From assembly GCA_002261155.1 (NCBI GenBank), contig NKXN01000019.1, forward strand, positions 1 through 43,063: a DNA stretch of 43,063 bases, given 5' to 3'. A model generated the notes under the pieces. It saw only the letters and a program-made list of their open reading frames with translations, was not told the origin of the DNA and searched no databases. Below are positions 31,640 through 41,496 of the stretch, in pieces; position 1 is the first letter of the stretch; every line of letters starts with the position of its first letter. The stretch comes from Bacillaceae bacterium SAS-127. Its GTDB lineage: Bacteria; Bacillota; Bacilli; Bacillales; Domibacillaceae. The position numbers and the translations under genes were made by a program.

Positions 31640-34600
31640 ATGCAAACAGCGGAAAGACTAATTGACCAATTAGTAGAAGCTTTAAAAGTCTTTAAATTAC
31701 AACAGCCTGTCATCGATTTATTGGAAGACTATTTACTCGGTGATCGAAATGATGCAGAGATTGAAAAAGTATTAAACGAGATGGAAGAAGAGAAAGAGTA
31801 TGAGATAGATGGTTATGACACTCCATTTCAGCAAGCATTTTATGCGCTAGATGATCATAAAGAGGAGGAAGTCTATCATCGTTTTTTGAAAATTTGCCTT
31901 TTAATTGGAGGAGAGCAAGTATTAAATATTTGGCGGCTTAGGATTTGGTTGAGAAAAGATGATAAAGAAACATTCGAATATTTCAAGCAGGCTAGTATCC
32001 CGTTTGAATATTACATATTAAATTATGCGAATAAGGTAATGGAGCCAAGGGAATTTGGCGATAAAAAGTATGTAAACCGCTTAGAGAACTTATGTGATCT
32101 AGATAGTGAGGCGATGGGCAGAGCTTTTGAAAGAGCTGAACATGCACCAAAAATCTTTATCGGAGCCGTTTTATGGAAAAAAGGTATTCAAATAGATGAA
32201 TTAGAAGAGTGGCTCATGTCTTGTATCACTTATAATTTGTCCATTTTTCTTAAAGATGAAATGCAGTTTACAGAACAACAATTAAAACAGGTGACGGATT
32301 GGTTACAAGAAGAGCAGCTCACTTCTTTATCTATACATAAAAAATGCGTGGAAAGCTTTACATTCCATTTCTTAATTAGTTTGAACTATTATATGAAAGC
32401 TGACTGCACGTTAAGTTCACGCGTGTTGAAGTTCTTGCTGGAGCTTGATAGCATTACAAGCTTTAATCGTTTATTTGATTATTTTGAAAGAACATTCGAA
32501 TATCGTTCGGTCCCACCAGTAGGGTTTTTCCAAGAACTAGAGCGTTTAGTGAACGATCTTCACATACCGAAAGAATATTATGTCGTTTGGTTGGCCGAGC
32601 AAACGTTACATTCGGATTATGAATTATTTTCGAAACGACTTCGTTTATTTCGACAAAGTCCGGACATCTTTGTTCAAGCATTACAATTACCTGATCATCA
32701 AGGCAAAGCTGTGTTAGCTTCCTTGCTTTGTGAATGTGGACAATTAGAGACATATTTACCTATGTTAGAAGATGAAGTGCAAACTTTAATGATTACGGAA
32801 TTAAAAGACGATGGCATGAGTGAGGAACAAATGCTCTCACTCGTTCATTATATTGAAGGGAAAGTAGAAAGACCAATTGTTCCAAAGCTTGAATGGTTGC
32901 GATTATCGGACAATTTGATTCGGAGCATTTTGCTTTTAAAGGGAAAATCGCCATTGTTTGAGAAGTATGTCCATTGTGTGACTGTACTTAGTAGTAGTGA
33001 TCCTTATATTTTTAGACATTTCACTCGATATTATGAAGAACTAACGAACAGTACATTACAGGAGATTATCAATATATTAGACAAGCTGCAAGTAGAGGCG
33101 ACAGCAACAATACCTGCCATCGCGAATATTGGTAATTATGATGATAAATACGAGCAAATTGTTCGTGCGTATATTGAAGAGCATATCGAGGAAGTCATTG
33201 AAGGTATTTCAGCTTGTGACGTTGATGGTAGAGAATTAATTTTAACTGAAGCGAAAGAAATACAATGGGAGGCGGATCAGTTTGATGTGTTGCTCATTCA
33301 GTTAATGGGAGACTCATCGAAGCGAATTCGTCAACTAGTCATCGATTTATTAAATGAACGTCCAAACAACAAACAATTAGTACTCCCGTTGTTGCAACAT
33401 AAAAAAGCTGTTGTACGTGAGCAAGCAGTCATTCTACTGTCTAACCACACCGACCAGGAAGTGGTACATGCACTCGAAGAAATGTTTGAGAAAGAGCGTT
33501 CGCATAAGGTGAAGGAACTTATTTCAAAAGCCATCCATGTAGAAGAATTAGAAGAGGAACAAGACATCACTTCATTAGCTAAATATTGTGAAAAACATTT
33601 AAATAAACGGAAAAAAGCGAAAGTAGAGTGGGTGACTCCAGAGACTCTTCCGGCTTTAATGGTGAAAGACCCCACAGAGGATTTAACAGACGATGTCGTT
33701 TATTTACTGTTAACGATGTTTGCTGATACGGATGAAGTCACTTTGAATACTTCTGCAAGAAAGTTGGCTGAATGGATTGAAGAGAAAAGCTTACATGATA
33801 TTGCGTATGAAGTATTATTGCGCTGGGTTGCTGACGGGGCACAAGCAAAGCGCAAATGGGTGTTATCATTAGCCGCTCAATTTGGTGACAGTCGAGTTAT
33901 TCATGAACTTTCATCGTTGATTGCTGATTGGGTGAAATCTTCTAGAGGAGCTATTGCCAGCTTAGCTGTGAAGGCATTAGCCCTGCAAGGAAGCGATGAG
34001 GCGTTACTGATTACCGATGGCATTGCTCAAAAGATTAAACATAAGCAAGTAAAGAGAGCAGCATCTGAAGCGTTAGAAGCGGCCGCAAAAGAGTTTGGTA
34101 TCACGCCGGAGGAATTAGCGGACCGTCTCATTCCAACTTTAGGATTTGATCAAGAAGGAAAGCGAGTGTTTGATTATGGACCGCGCTCCTTTACGGTGGA
34201 AGTGACACCAGAACAAACGTTACAAATCTTTAAGGAAGATGGAAAGAGTGTGAAAAATTTACCTCAAGTTGCTAAGAGTGATGATGAACAAAAAGCAACT
34301 GATGCAAGAGAGCAGTTCAAGTTGCTGAAGAAGCAACTGAAAACAGTCGTCACGAATCAAAAAATTAGACTAGAAGCTGCGTTGTCAAAAAATCGCATGT
34401 GGGAAGCAGAGAAATGGGAAAAGCTATTTGTTGACAATGTTATTATGCAGTCATTTGCCATTGGTCTAGTTTGGGGTGTGTATGAGGAAGGCGAGCTTGT
34501 CCAAAGCTTTCGCTATATGGATGACGGCACATTTAATACGATTGATGAAGACGAATATGAACTTCCAGAAGGAGCAAGCATCGGGCTCGTTCATCCGCTC

Positions 34601-35110
34601 GATTTAGAAGCAGATGGAATTGAACAATGGAAAGAACAGCTTGAAGATTATGAAATCCTCCAGCCAATAGCTCAGCTTAATCGCCCAATTTTTATCATTA
34701 CAGAAGAAGAGAAAAGTCAAAAAGAGATCATTCGCTTTGCTGGTAGGAAAATGAATGATTTAGCTCTGCTTGGTCGAATGGATAAAGCGGGATGGAGTAA
34801 AGGTTCCGTTCAGGATGCTGGTGGCTTCTATGAGTTTTATAAAGAGATTGGAGAGTACGGTGCGGAACTGCATATGACAGGTATGTATGTAGGCGGCGGA
34901 ATGGATGACGTTGTTGTGAAAGAAGTTATTTTTTATAAAGCTGGAACGGTGGAACGAGGAAGCTACGTTTATGATGAAGTAACGGACAAAAATCGACTCA
35001 TGCCAAATAAAGTGCCAGAAAGGATATTTAGCGAGCTCTTATTGGATGTTTCTAAAGCAACAGAAAAGTACGATCAATTGATTGAAAAGTGGCGAGAAGC
35101 TAGCTGGTAA
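31640..35110 (+). CDS. Large HEAT-repeat protein with C-terminal DUF4132 domain (YehI-like)
   Basis: A 1156-residue cytosolic protein without membrane segments. Residues ~1-830 are almost all helical, with HEAT-like repeats clearest at ~565-640 (for example VIDLLNERPNNKQLVLPLLQHKKAVVREQAVILLSNH). The C-terminal ~320 residues are a DUF4132 domain, recognised by DYGPRSFTVEVTP, a LKKQLKTVV helix, RMWEAEKWEKLF, FRYMDDGTF and the closing GGGMDDVVVKEV. The E. coli counterpart is YehI/MolR, of disputed function. Its neighbours match the rest of the E. coli yeh set. The ribosome site (AAAGGCAG) is weak. It probably scaffolds or is handled by the AAA+/VWA pair. Confidence 0.85.
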   Translation: MQTAERLIDQLVEALKVFKLQQPVIDLLEDYLLGDRNDAEIEKVLNEMEEEKEYEIDGYDTPFQQAFYALDDHKEEEVYHRFLKICLLIGGEQVLNIWRLRIWLRKDDKETFEYFKQASIPFEYYILNYANKVMEPREFGDKKYVNRLENLCDLDSEAMGRAFERAEHAPKIFIGAVLWKKGIQIDELEEWLMSCITYNLSIFLKDEMQFTEQQLKQVTDWLQEEQLTSLSIHKKCVESFTFHFLISLNYYMKADCTLSSRVLKFLLELDSITSFNRLFDYFERTFEYRSVPPVGFFQELERLVNDLHIPKEYYVVWLAEQTLHSDYELFSKRLRLFRQSPDIFVQALQLPDHQGKAVLASLLCECGQLETYLPMLEDEVQTLMITELKDDGMSEEQMLSLVHYIEGKVERPIVPKLEWLRLSDNLIRSILLLKGKSPLFEKYVHCVTVLSSSDPYIFRHFTRYYEELTNSTLQEIINILDKLQVEATATIPAIANIGNYDDKYEQIVRAYIEEHIEEVIEGISACDVDGRELILTEAKEIQWEADQFDVLLIQLMGDSSKRIRQLVIDLLNERPNNKQLVLPLLQHKKAVVREQAVILLSNHTDQEVVHALEEMFEKERSHKVKELISKAIHVEELEEEQDITSLAKYCEKHLNKRKKAKVEWVTPETLPALMVKDPTEDLTDDVVYLLLTMFADTDEVTLNTSARKLAEWIEEKSLHDIAYEVLLRWVADGAQAKRKWVLSLAAQFGDSRVIHELSSLIADWVKSSRGAIASLAVKALALQGSDEALLITDGIAQKIKHKQVKRAASEALEAAAKEFGITPEELADRLIPTLGFDQEGKRVFDYGPRSFTVEVTPEQTLQIFKEDGKSVKNLPQVAKSDDEQKATDAREQFKLLKKQLKTVVTNQKIRLEAALSKNRMWEAEKWEKLFVDNVIMQSFAIGLVWGVYEEGELVQSFRYMDDGTFNTIDEDEYELPEGASIGLVHPLDLEADGIEQWKEQLEDYEILQPIAQLNRPIFIITEEEKSQKEIIRFAGRKMNDLALLGRMDKAGWSKGSVQDAGGFYEFYKEIGEYGAELHMTGMYVGGGMDDVVVKEVIFYKAGTVERGSYVYDEVTDKNRLMPNKVPERIFSELLLDVSKATEKYDQLIEKWREASW

Positions 35111-35132
35111 GCTTAATATTTCAAACAATTAA

Positions 35133-35177
35133 AAAGATGAGTCGAATAAACGATATCGTTTGACTCATCTTTTTTTA
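35133..35177 (+). terminator. Terminator inside the Yeh-like block
   Basis: AAAGATGAGTC (35133-35143) pairs with GACTCATCTTT (35162-35172) with a T-run, and the loop holds a second palindrome AAACGATATCGTTT. Only ~23 bases and no promoter separate it from the MoxR gene, so downstream expression must come by read-through or regulated antitermination. Confidence 0.8.
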
Positions 35178-35200
35178 CCTAGAAGTAGAGAGGATTGAAA

Positions 35201-36319
35201 ATGATGACGAATCAAAATATGTTGAAATTACCTCCAGAGCGTCAATATGAAAAAGAGTTGTTAGCTTTGAAGGAAAATGATCAAGGGGCAAAGCCGGAGA
35301 ACTGGGAGCTTTCGCCTAAATCTGTGCGTACGTTTATTTTAGGGAGTGACAAGCCTTTACGTTATAACGGTGAAGAAGTAACGATTCAAAAGAAATTTTT
35401 TGGAGATGATGCTTTAATTGAGCGTTGTATTATTACGTTAGCGGGAAATCGAGGGTTGTTACTTGCAGGGGAACCGGGTACCGCAAAGACGATGCTCAGT
35501 GAGTTGTTAGCTACAGCGATTTCTGGAACGAGTACGAACACTGTACAAGGTACAGCAGGGACGACAGAAGATATGATTAAATACTCTTGGAACTATGCAC
35601 TTTTATTAGCGAAAGGTCCGTCTGAAGAGGCACTTGTTCCTTCACCGCTTTACACAGGGATGGAGAAAGGCAGAATCACGAGAGTAGAAGAAATTACTCG
35701 CTGTCCGTCTGAAGTACAAGATAGTCTCATTAGTATGATGAGTGATAAAGTGTTAACGATTCCTGAATTAGGAGAAGAAGGCGTATTATTTGCTACACCA
35801 GGTTTTAATATTATCGCTACTGCTAATATTCGCGATAAAGGTGTGAATGAAATGAGTAGTGCCTTAAAACGTCGCTTTAACTTTGAGATTGTTTCTCCTA
35901 TTAAAGAATTAGCATTAGAAGTTCAAATTATTGAGAAGGAAGTAGAAAAATTAATCGCGCAAACTAATATAGATGTTGAGTTGGATCGAGATTCGGCGAA
36001 CTTATTAGCGACGACTTTTCATGAATTGCGTGAAGGACAAACAGCTGAAGGTAAGCGTATGGACCAAATGGAAGCAGTAATGAGTACGGCAGAAGCGGTA
36101 TCGGTCTATTTCCAAAGTGTGATGAGTGCGTATTATTATGATGATGGGCATTTAACGATGGACCGAGTCGTGCAAAACATGCTAGGTACGGTGATCAAGG
36201 ATCATGATGAAGACCGGAAGAAACTGAAAAACTATTTCTCTACGATTGTGAAAGATCGCAGTATGAAAGAGGGCGGATTATGGAACGAGTATTACCAAGC
36301 CAAGAAATGGATCAAATAA
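35201..36319 (+). CDS. MoxR-type AAA+ ATPase (YehL-like)
   Basis: A 372-residue AAA+ ATPase of the MoxR group. Walker A is GEPGTAKT (residues 90-97). A Walker B-like segment RVEEITRCPSEVQDSLISMM lies near 162, where DE is replaced by EE. Sensor 1 is IATANIRDKGVNEMSSALKRRF near 208, including the arginine finger region. MoxR proteins act with VWA proteins as chaperones or remodellers of metal-containing or other complexes. The VWA partner is two genes downstream. The ATG at 35201 after AGAGAGG is preferred to a TTG two codons earlier. Its end overlaps the next gene by 40 bases. Confidence 0.92.
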   Translation: MMTNQNMLKLPPERQYEKELLALKENDQGAKPENWELSPKSVRTFILGSDKPLRYNGEEVTIQKKFFGDDALIERCIITLAGNRGLLLAGEPGTAKTMLSELLATAISGTSTNTVQGTAGTTEDMIKYSWNYALLLAKGPSEEALVPSPLYTGMEKGRITRVEEITRCPSEVQDSLISMMSDKVLTIPELGEEGVLFATPGFNIIATANIRDKGVNEMSSALKRRFNFEIVSPIKELALEVQIIEKEVEKLIAQTNIDVELDRDSANLLATTFHELREGQTAEGKRMDQMEAVMSTAEAVSVYFQSVMSAYYYDDGHLTMDRVVQNMLGTVIKDHDEDRKKLKNYFSTIVKDRSMKEGGLWNEYYQAKKWIK

Positions 36320-38685
36320 ATGCTCTATACGAGCAAGCGTTAAATTATAATGGGCAAACGATCTATTTCCCTGTGCGCCACCATAGTCCAGCTTGTTCCT
36401 ATCACCTACAAAAAGTGATCGAAACGTATCGACCTGAAGTGATCTTAATTGAAGGACCGACGAATGCGAATGAATTACTTCCTTATCTTGTACATGAAAA
36501 TAATCAAGCCCCTTTTGCGGTTTATTATTCCTATGCCGATCAAGCCGCATTATTGGATGAAGAGAAAGGGAAATATACGTGCTACTATCCATTTCTAGAT
36601 TATTCACCAGAGCTAGTAGCGTTGCGACAAGCGCACAAGTTTGGTATAAAAGCGAAATTTATCGATTTACCGTATGAACAAATTTTACTGAATAGCGAAC
36701 GCGGAAAAGGCATTCATGAAAAGGATCGTAAGAAAAATTACAACGATGACTATTTATTAGATCGCAGTCGATTCATTCAATCTCTATGTCGAAAAGAGAA
36801 CTGTCGAAGCTTTAACGAGCTTTGGGAAAAATTATATGAAGTCGATGGGCTTTACCAGTCAACAGAAGTATTTGTGAAAAACATGCTTGCGTATTGTTAT
36901 TTATCACGACACGACTACACGGAAGACATGCTGAAAGCGGAAGGTTGTTTAGCTCGTGAGCAATTTATGGCGCAGGAAATTCAACAAGCGCTGAACCAAT
37001 ATGAAAGAATTCTCGTTGTAACTGGAGGTTTTCATACTTCAGGTCTTATTGAATGGCAGTCTAAGTCACTGCCTAAGCTCTCATTGCCAAAAGTGAAGGG
37101 AAAAGATACAGGGACATACTTAATGGCTTATACATATAAGGAATGTCATCAGCTTAATGGCTATGCAAGTGGTATGCCTTATCCGTCTTATTATCAAACT
37201 GTTTGGAAAAACATATTGAAAAGAACGAAGCAACCACTTGAGGCGTCGGTTCAATATCATATAGCGAAGTTTGGTAAGAGATTAAGAGAAAAAGAAGATG
37301 GTGTTTCAACCGCAGATTCCATCGAAGCGATGCGCATGGCGATTGGTTTAGCTGGATTACGAGACAAGCTAGAATGTAGCCTTTATGAGCTAGTCGATGG
37401 GGTGAAAAGTGCTTTTACGAAAAATGAGCATTCCCGCTTGTTACAAACGTTAGATCAGCTACTAGTAGGCGATCAAGTCGGGCTCATTAAAGAAACGCTT
37501 CATATGCCTCCGATTGTTAACGATTTTTACTCGATATGCAAAAAATATAAGTTACCTATTCAAACGGTGCAAAAGCAAGAGAAAGTGCTAGACCTGCTAA
37601 AAACCAAATCTCATCGTGAAATTAGTCGCTTCTTTCACGCTATGGAGTATTTAAACACGGATTTCTGCGTCAAGAAAAAGGGTCCGAATTACGTGGAACG
37701 TATCGATACAAATTTAGTAAGGGAAACGTGGGAATACCGCTGGAATCCGAATGTGGAAACGGAATTGATTCAGCACTCCGTCTATGGTGGAACGATTAAC
37801 GAAGCAGTATCTGAAATGATTATGGAAAAAATAAAAAAAAGTTCAAGTGAAAGTCATGTGGCGTGTGAACAGCTTATCTATGCCGCATTAATCGGACTTG
37901 AGCCGCTAATGAAGCAAGTTTTACCAACAGTTGAAAAAATTATTCAACAAGATGGAGACTTCTACTCTCTCGTAGACGCTTGTCATCACCTTCACTTTCT
38001 TGTGAAAGAACCATATTTATTTCATATCGAACAAAGTCCATATATCAAATCTCTGCTGATTCAAGCATTTCAAAAGGCTGTATCTTTAATGACCGCCGTA
38101 GCTAACGTACCTAAAGACGATGAAAATCGCGCGGTAGAAGCAATGAAACAGTTTTATACGCTAATTATTGAGCGTGAGTTATCAGTTCATACAGAGTTAT
38201 TTGTTGTGCAGTTGAAGGAAATATTAGCTGCAAAAGAACAAAATCCAGCGATAGCCGGTGCGGTTGTTAGCATGCTTATCGGGTTAGAAGAATGGACGGA
38301 AGAGCAAGGGGTAGAAAAAGCGATGTCGTATTTATTTGCGACGGGAGAAGCTGTGACAGAAGCGGCCGCTTTTTTAAAAGGGCTAATGACGGTTTCGAGA
38401 GAGATGATGTTGTCTAATCAAACGTTATTAGATGGAATCCAACAAATGCTTAGTGACATTAGTTATGAGACGTTTTTACAAGTATTGCCTGAGCTTCGAT
38501 ATGCCTTTAGCTCATTCACTCCATTAGAAATTAACATGATTGCGAAACGAGTGGCTCATTGGCATGAAACAAAAGTTGATTCCGTATTGGAGTCGCCTGT
38601 CATTGATGAAGCGGTCATTCGTCAGGCTAAAAACTTGGATGAGCAAGCTAGACAACAATTACTTGAGTGGGCGATATTGAAGTGA
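36280..38685 (+). CDS. DUF5682 family protein (YehM-like)
   Basis: An 801-residue cytosolic protein. The N-terminal part has PVRHHSPACSYHLQKVI near residue 28 followed by PEVILIEGP, and later LVVTGGFHTSGL-type residues near 248, a pattern of conserved His and Glu residues like TraB/PrgY-type putative hydrolases. The C-terminal half is helical, with cysteine-poor repeats. It corresponds to E. coli YehM by order and motif; its activity is not known. The ATG at 36280 follows AGAGGGCGG, inside the end of the MoxR gene, so it is translationally coupled. No catalytic claim can be made beyond the conserved residues. Confidence 0.85.
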   Translation: MERVLPSQEMDQINALYEQALNYNGQTIYFPVRHHSPACSYHLQKVIETYRPEVILIEGPTNANELLPYLVHENNQAPFAVYYSYADQAALLDEEKGKYTCYYPFLDYSPELVALRQAHKFGIKAKFIDLPYEQILLNSERGKGIHEKDRKKNYNDDYLLDRSRFIQSLCRKENCRSFNELWEKLYEVDGLYQSTEVFVKNMLAYCYLSRHDYTEDMLKAEGCLAREQFMAQEIQQALNQYERILVVTGGFHTSGLIEWQSKSLPKLSLPKVKGKDTGTYLMAYTYKECHQLNGYASGMPYPSYYQTVWKNILKRTKQPLEASVQYHIAKFGKRLREKEDGVSTADSIEAMRMAIGLAGLRDKLECSLYELVDGVKSAFTKNEHSRLLQTLDQLLVGDQVGLIKETLHMPPIVNDFYSICKKYKLPIQTVQKQEKVLDLLKTKSHREISRFFHAMEYLNTDFCVKKKGPNYVERIDTNLVRETWEYRWNPNVETELIQHSVYGGTINEAVSEMIMEKIKKSSSESHVACEQLIYAALIGLEPLMKQVLPTVEKIIQQDGDFYSLVDACHHLHFLVKEPYLFHIEQSPYIKSLLIQAFQKAVSLMTAVANVPKDDENRAVEAMKQFYTLIIERELSVHTELFVVQLKEILAAKEQNPAIAGAVVSMLIGLEEWTEEQGVEKAMSYLFATGEAVTEAAAFLKGLMTVSREMMLSNQTLLDGIQQMLSDISYETFLQVLPELRYAFSSFTPLEINMIAKRVAHWHETKVDSVLESPVIDEAVIRQAKNLDEQARQQLLEWAILK

Positions 38686-38698
38686 GGGGGATGACATC

Positions 38699-39823
38699 AT
38701 GACTACAAATAGAGAAACGTTAAATCGGTGGCGTCTTGTACTAGGGAAATTTGCCGAAGAGCAATTGCCACTTGAAGGGAGCCCTGTTGAATTCAAAGAA
38801 GTAGATGATGTACTCGACTTTTTATATCATCGTGAGTATGGTGAAGACGGTGAAGTTCGGCAAAGGCAGGCTGGTCAAGGCTCGTCCGTTTTAACGGTGC
38901 CGACATGGATTACAAAAATACGCGAGCTATTCCCGAAAGAGACAGTGGAAATTTTAGAAAAGCAAGCTTTAGATGAATACGGTTTAGTGGAATTACTAAC
39001 CGATAAGGAAACGTTAGAGAAACTTGAGCCTAATATGCAATTGCTGAAAAGTGTCCTTCAATGTAAGCATTTATTAAAAGGAGAAGCATTAGAAACAGCG
39101 AAGCAAATTGTCAAAAAAGTGGCGGAAGAGCTTCAAAAAAAGCTTGAATCAGATGTAAAGGCAAGTCTCATTGGTAAATTAAATCGTCATCAGCGTGGCT
39201 ATGTGAAGTCGATTCGTAATTTAGACGTCAAACGAACGATTCAACTAAACTTAAAAAATTATGATCAAGAACATAAACGATTGGTGATCGATCAACTATA
39301 TTTTAACTCAAGAGTGAGGACGTTTAATAAATGGCGCGTCATCATTGCTGTAGATGAAAGTGGAAGTATGCTAGATTCGGTCATTCATAGCGCGATTATG
39401 GCAGGGATTTTTGCAAAGCTACCGATGTTAAAAACGAACTTGGTCATTTTCGATACAGAAGTGGTCGACTTATCTCATGATCTAGACGACCCTGTTCAAA
39501 CGTTAATGAGCATTCAGCTAGGTGGAGGGACTCATATTGCGAAAGCGCTTCGTTATTGTCGCGGTTTAATAGAAGAACCTTACCGGACAATCGTCGTTTG
39601 CGTCACAGATCTCATAGAAGGGTATGGGAAACATTCGATGTATGCTGAAGCGAAAGAAATTCTCGATACAGGTGCAAAACTAGTTGTATTGCCTGCTTTA
39701 GATTATCAAGCGGTGCCTGTTTACGATAAAGAAGCAGCTCAATATCTGAAAAATATGGGAGCCAATGTCGCTTTACTTACACCGGAGGGATTGTCTAAAT
39801 GGATAGCAACGGTCATATCGTAA
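38699..39823 (+). CDS. VWA domain protein with intact MIDAS (YehP-like)
   Basis: A 374-residue protein. An N-terminal helical region (residues ~1-205) is followed by a von Willebrand A domain. The metal-binding MIDAS is complete: D219, S221 and S223 in DESGSM, T278 in GGGTH and D304 in VTDLI. VWA proteins of this type bind a MoxR ATPase and pass it substrates. GAGGGGG precedes the ATG, 13 bases after the preceding gene. The end overlaps the SWIM gene by 25 bases. It matches E. coli YehP. Confidence 0.92.
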   Translation: MTTNRETLNRWRLVLGKFAEEQLPLEGSPVEFKEVDDVLDFLYHREYGEDGEVRQRQAGQGSSVLTVPTWITKIRELFPKETVEILEKQALDEYGLVELLTDKETLEKLEPNMQLLKSVLQCKHLLKGEALETAKQIVKKVAEELQKKLESDVKASLIGKLNRHQRGYVKSIRNLDVKRTIQLNLKNYDQEHKRLVIDQLYFNSRVRTFNKWRVIIAVDESGSMLDSVIHSAIMAGIFAKLPMLKTNLVIFDTEVVDLSHDLDDPVQTLMSIQLGGGTHIAKALRYCRGLIEEPYRTIVVCVTDLIEGYGKHSMYAEAKEILDTGAKLVVLPALDYQAVPVYDKEAAQYLKNMGANVALLTPEGLSKWIATVIS

Positions 39824-41484
39824 ATGAATGGAAAGAATTCATTCAATCATGTGATGAAATCTTTCTAACTAATAAAGCCAATAAAGGATTATATAAAAGA
39901 GCGTTAAAAGATATTGATACCGGAATCACTGTCACAGCTGAACAGCAAGGGAAAGAACTTGTCTGTCGCCTTTCGGATGAAACCGTTTGTTCCTTTACGT
40001 TAGGGTTAACGGACTTCACATGCAGCTGTCCTTCGAAAAAAATATGTAAACATGTATTGATAGCGATGATTAGTTTGCAACAAGTGATAGCTAGTGGAGA
40101 TTCCGAAAAGGCTACAGAAGAAGTAGGTGATTTCACTTGGGTATTGGAATATGATCTCGAGGAACTTCGAAAAAAGCTGACGGACAAACAATTCCATGAC
40201 ATCGTGTTTCGAGCGAAATTTGGCATTCAAATCAAGATGGAAGAACAAGAAAACTTGACGATCGATTTTGGCGAGATGAACGAAAAAGTGCGCTTTTCGT
40301 CTAACCCGTCATGGAGTTGGACGGTGTGCAGTTGCAAAGAACAAGAGTTTTGTATACATCGTGCCGAGGCGATGATTCATTATCAATTGTTTAAAGATGT
40401 GTTGAACGTCCAACAGTTAGAACAGTCTCGAACTAGAAAGATTTCTAATGATGCGATACGAGAAGTACAAAACTTATTACAAGAAATCGCTGTGACTGGC
40501 TTGACGAAGCTGCCATTTACAATCAGTCACCGCATCGAGCGCTTAGCCGTCTTTTGCCATAGCGAGCAAATGCCTAGATTGGAAAAACAATTGCGAAGTT
40601 TAAGTACCCTTTTATCGAAATATTTATTAAAAAATGCATCAGTCTCCCAACGAACGATTCGTCAATTGATGACGAAAATCTATTTAATGACGCAGGCACT
40701 GCAGTATTCTGCGTCACAATCGTTGAAAGAGAAGCTGATCGGTGAACATCAAACAACTTATACAGATATCCAAAATCTACATTTAATCGGTGTCGGAGCA
40801 AAACGTTGGCAAACAAGTTCTGGTTATGAAGGGATTACCGCTTATTTTTTCAATGAGTCGAAGCAATGCTGGTTCACATATTCGGCGATGCAGCCTACAT
40901 ATTATAGTGGTCAAGCTTCGCTCAAAAGCGTTCAATCATTTTATAAGAAAAAAGTCAATTGGGATATGAACGCCTCTTTAGAAGATCTGTCAAGGCATAC
41001 ATTTACGTTGCAACGATGTAAAATCAATGAGCAATATCGTCTTTCCTCTTCTGAACAAACGACGGGGACAATTGATGCCCGTACGAATGTGAGCGATATT
41101 TGTTTTGGCAGCTGTTCCTTTGACAATTGGGAGGCATTACGGAACTTCTATGAAACTCATCATTCGTACCAATTAGTAGAAGACAATCAAGAAGGGAACC
41201 TGTTCTTTTTTGACGTTCATGCATGGGGAGACAGTGAGTTTAATGATGTTACTCAAACACTACGTATTCCGATTTACGATAAAAACGAAGAGAGGCTGAT
41301 CGTCTCGATTGCCTATAATCAAGAAACAAAGTACCTCATTAAAGTATTTGAGCGGTTAACGAGAAAAAATCGTTTACACCATGCTTTATTAGGTAAATTG
41401 TATAAAGTAGATGGAGAGTATCGAGTAGAACCAATCACACTGTATAGTCCCGATGGCGAAATAACGAATATCACATTAGACTAG
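39799..41484 (+). CDS. Double SWIM zinc-finger protein (YehQ-like)
   Basis: A 561-residue protein with two SWIM motifs of identical spacing: C75-x-C77-x5-C83-x-H85 and C177-x-C179-x5-C185-x-H187. Each should bind one zinc and contact nucleic acid or protein. The rest is a mix of helices and a C-terminal beta-rich half (from about residue 330) with no known domain. E. coli YehQ is also a SWIM protein in the same place. GGAGGG at 39784-39789 precedes the ATG, inside the VWA gene, so it is coupled to it. Confidence 0.88.
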   Translation: MDSNGHIVNEWKEFIQSCDEIFLTNKANKGLYKRALKDIDTGITVTAEQQGKELVCRLSDETVCSFTLGLTDFTCSCPSKKICKHVLIAMISLQQVIASGDSEKATEEVGDFTWVLEYDLEELRKKLTDKQFHDIVFRAKFGIQIKMEEQENLTIDFGEMNEKVRFSSNPSWSWTVCSCKEQEFCIHRAEAMIHYQLFKDVLNVQQLEQSRTRKISNDAIREVQNLLQEIAVTGLTKLPFTISHRIERLAVFCHSEQMPRLEKQLRSLSTLLSKYLLKNASVSQRTIRQLMTKIYLMTQALQYSASQSLKEKLIGEHQTTYTDIQNLHLIGVGAKRWQTSSGYEGITAYFFNESKQCWFTYSAMQPTYYSGQASLKSVQSFYKKKVNWDMNASLEDLSRHTFTLQRCKINEQYRLSSSEQTTGTIDARTNVSDICFGSCSFDNWEALRNFYETHHSYQLVEDNQEGNLFFFDVHAWGDSEFNDVTQTLRIPIYDKNEERLIVSIAYNQETKYLIKVFERLTRKNRLHHALLGKLYKVDGEYRVEPITLYSPDGEITNITLD

Positions 41485-41496
41485 GAGGGGAAATGA

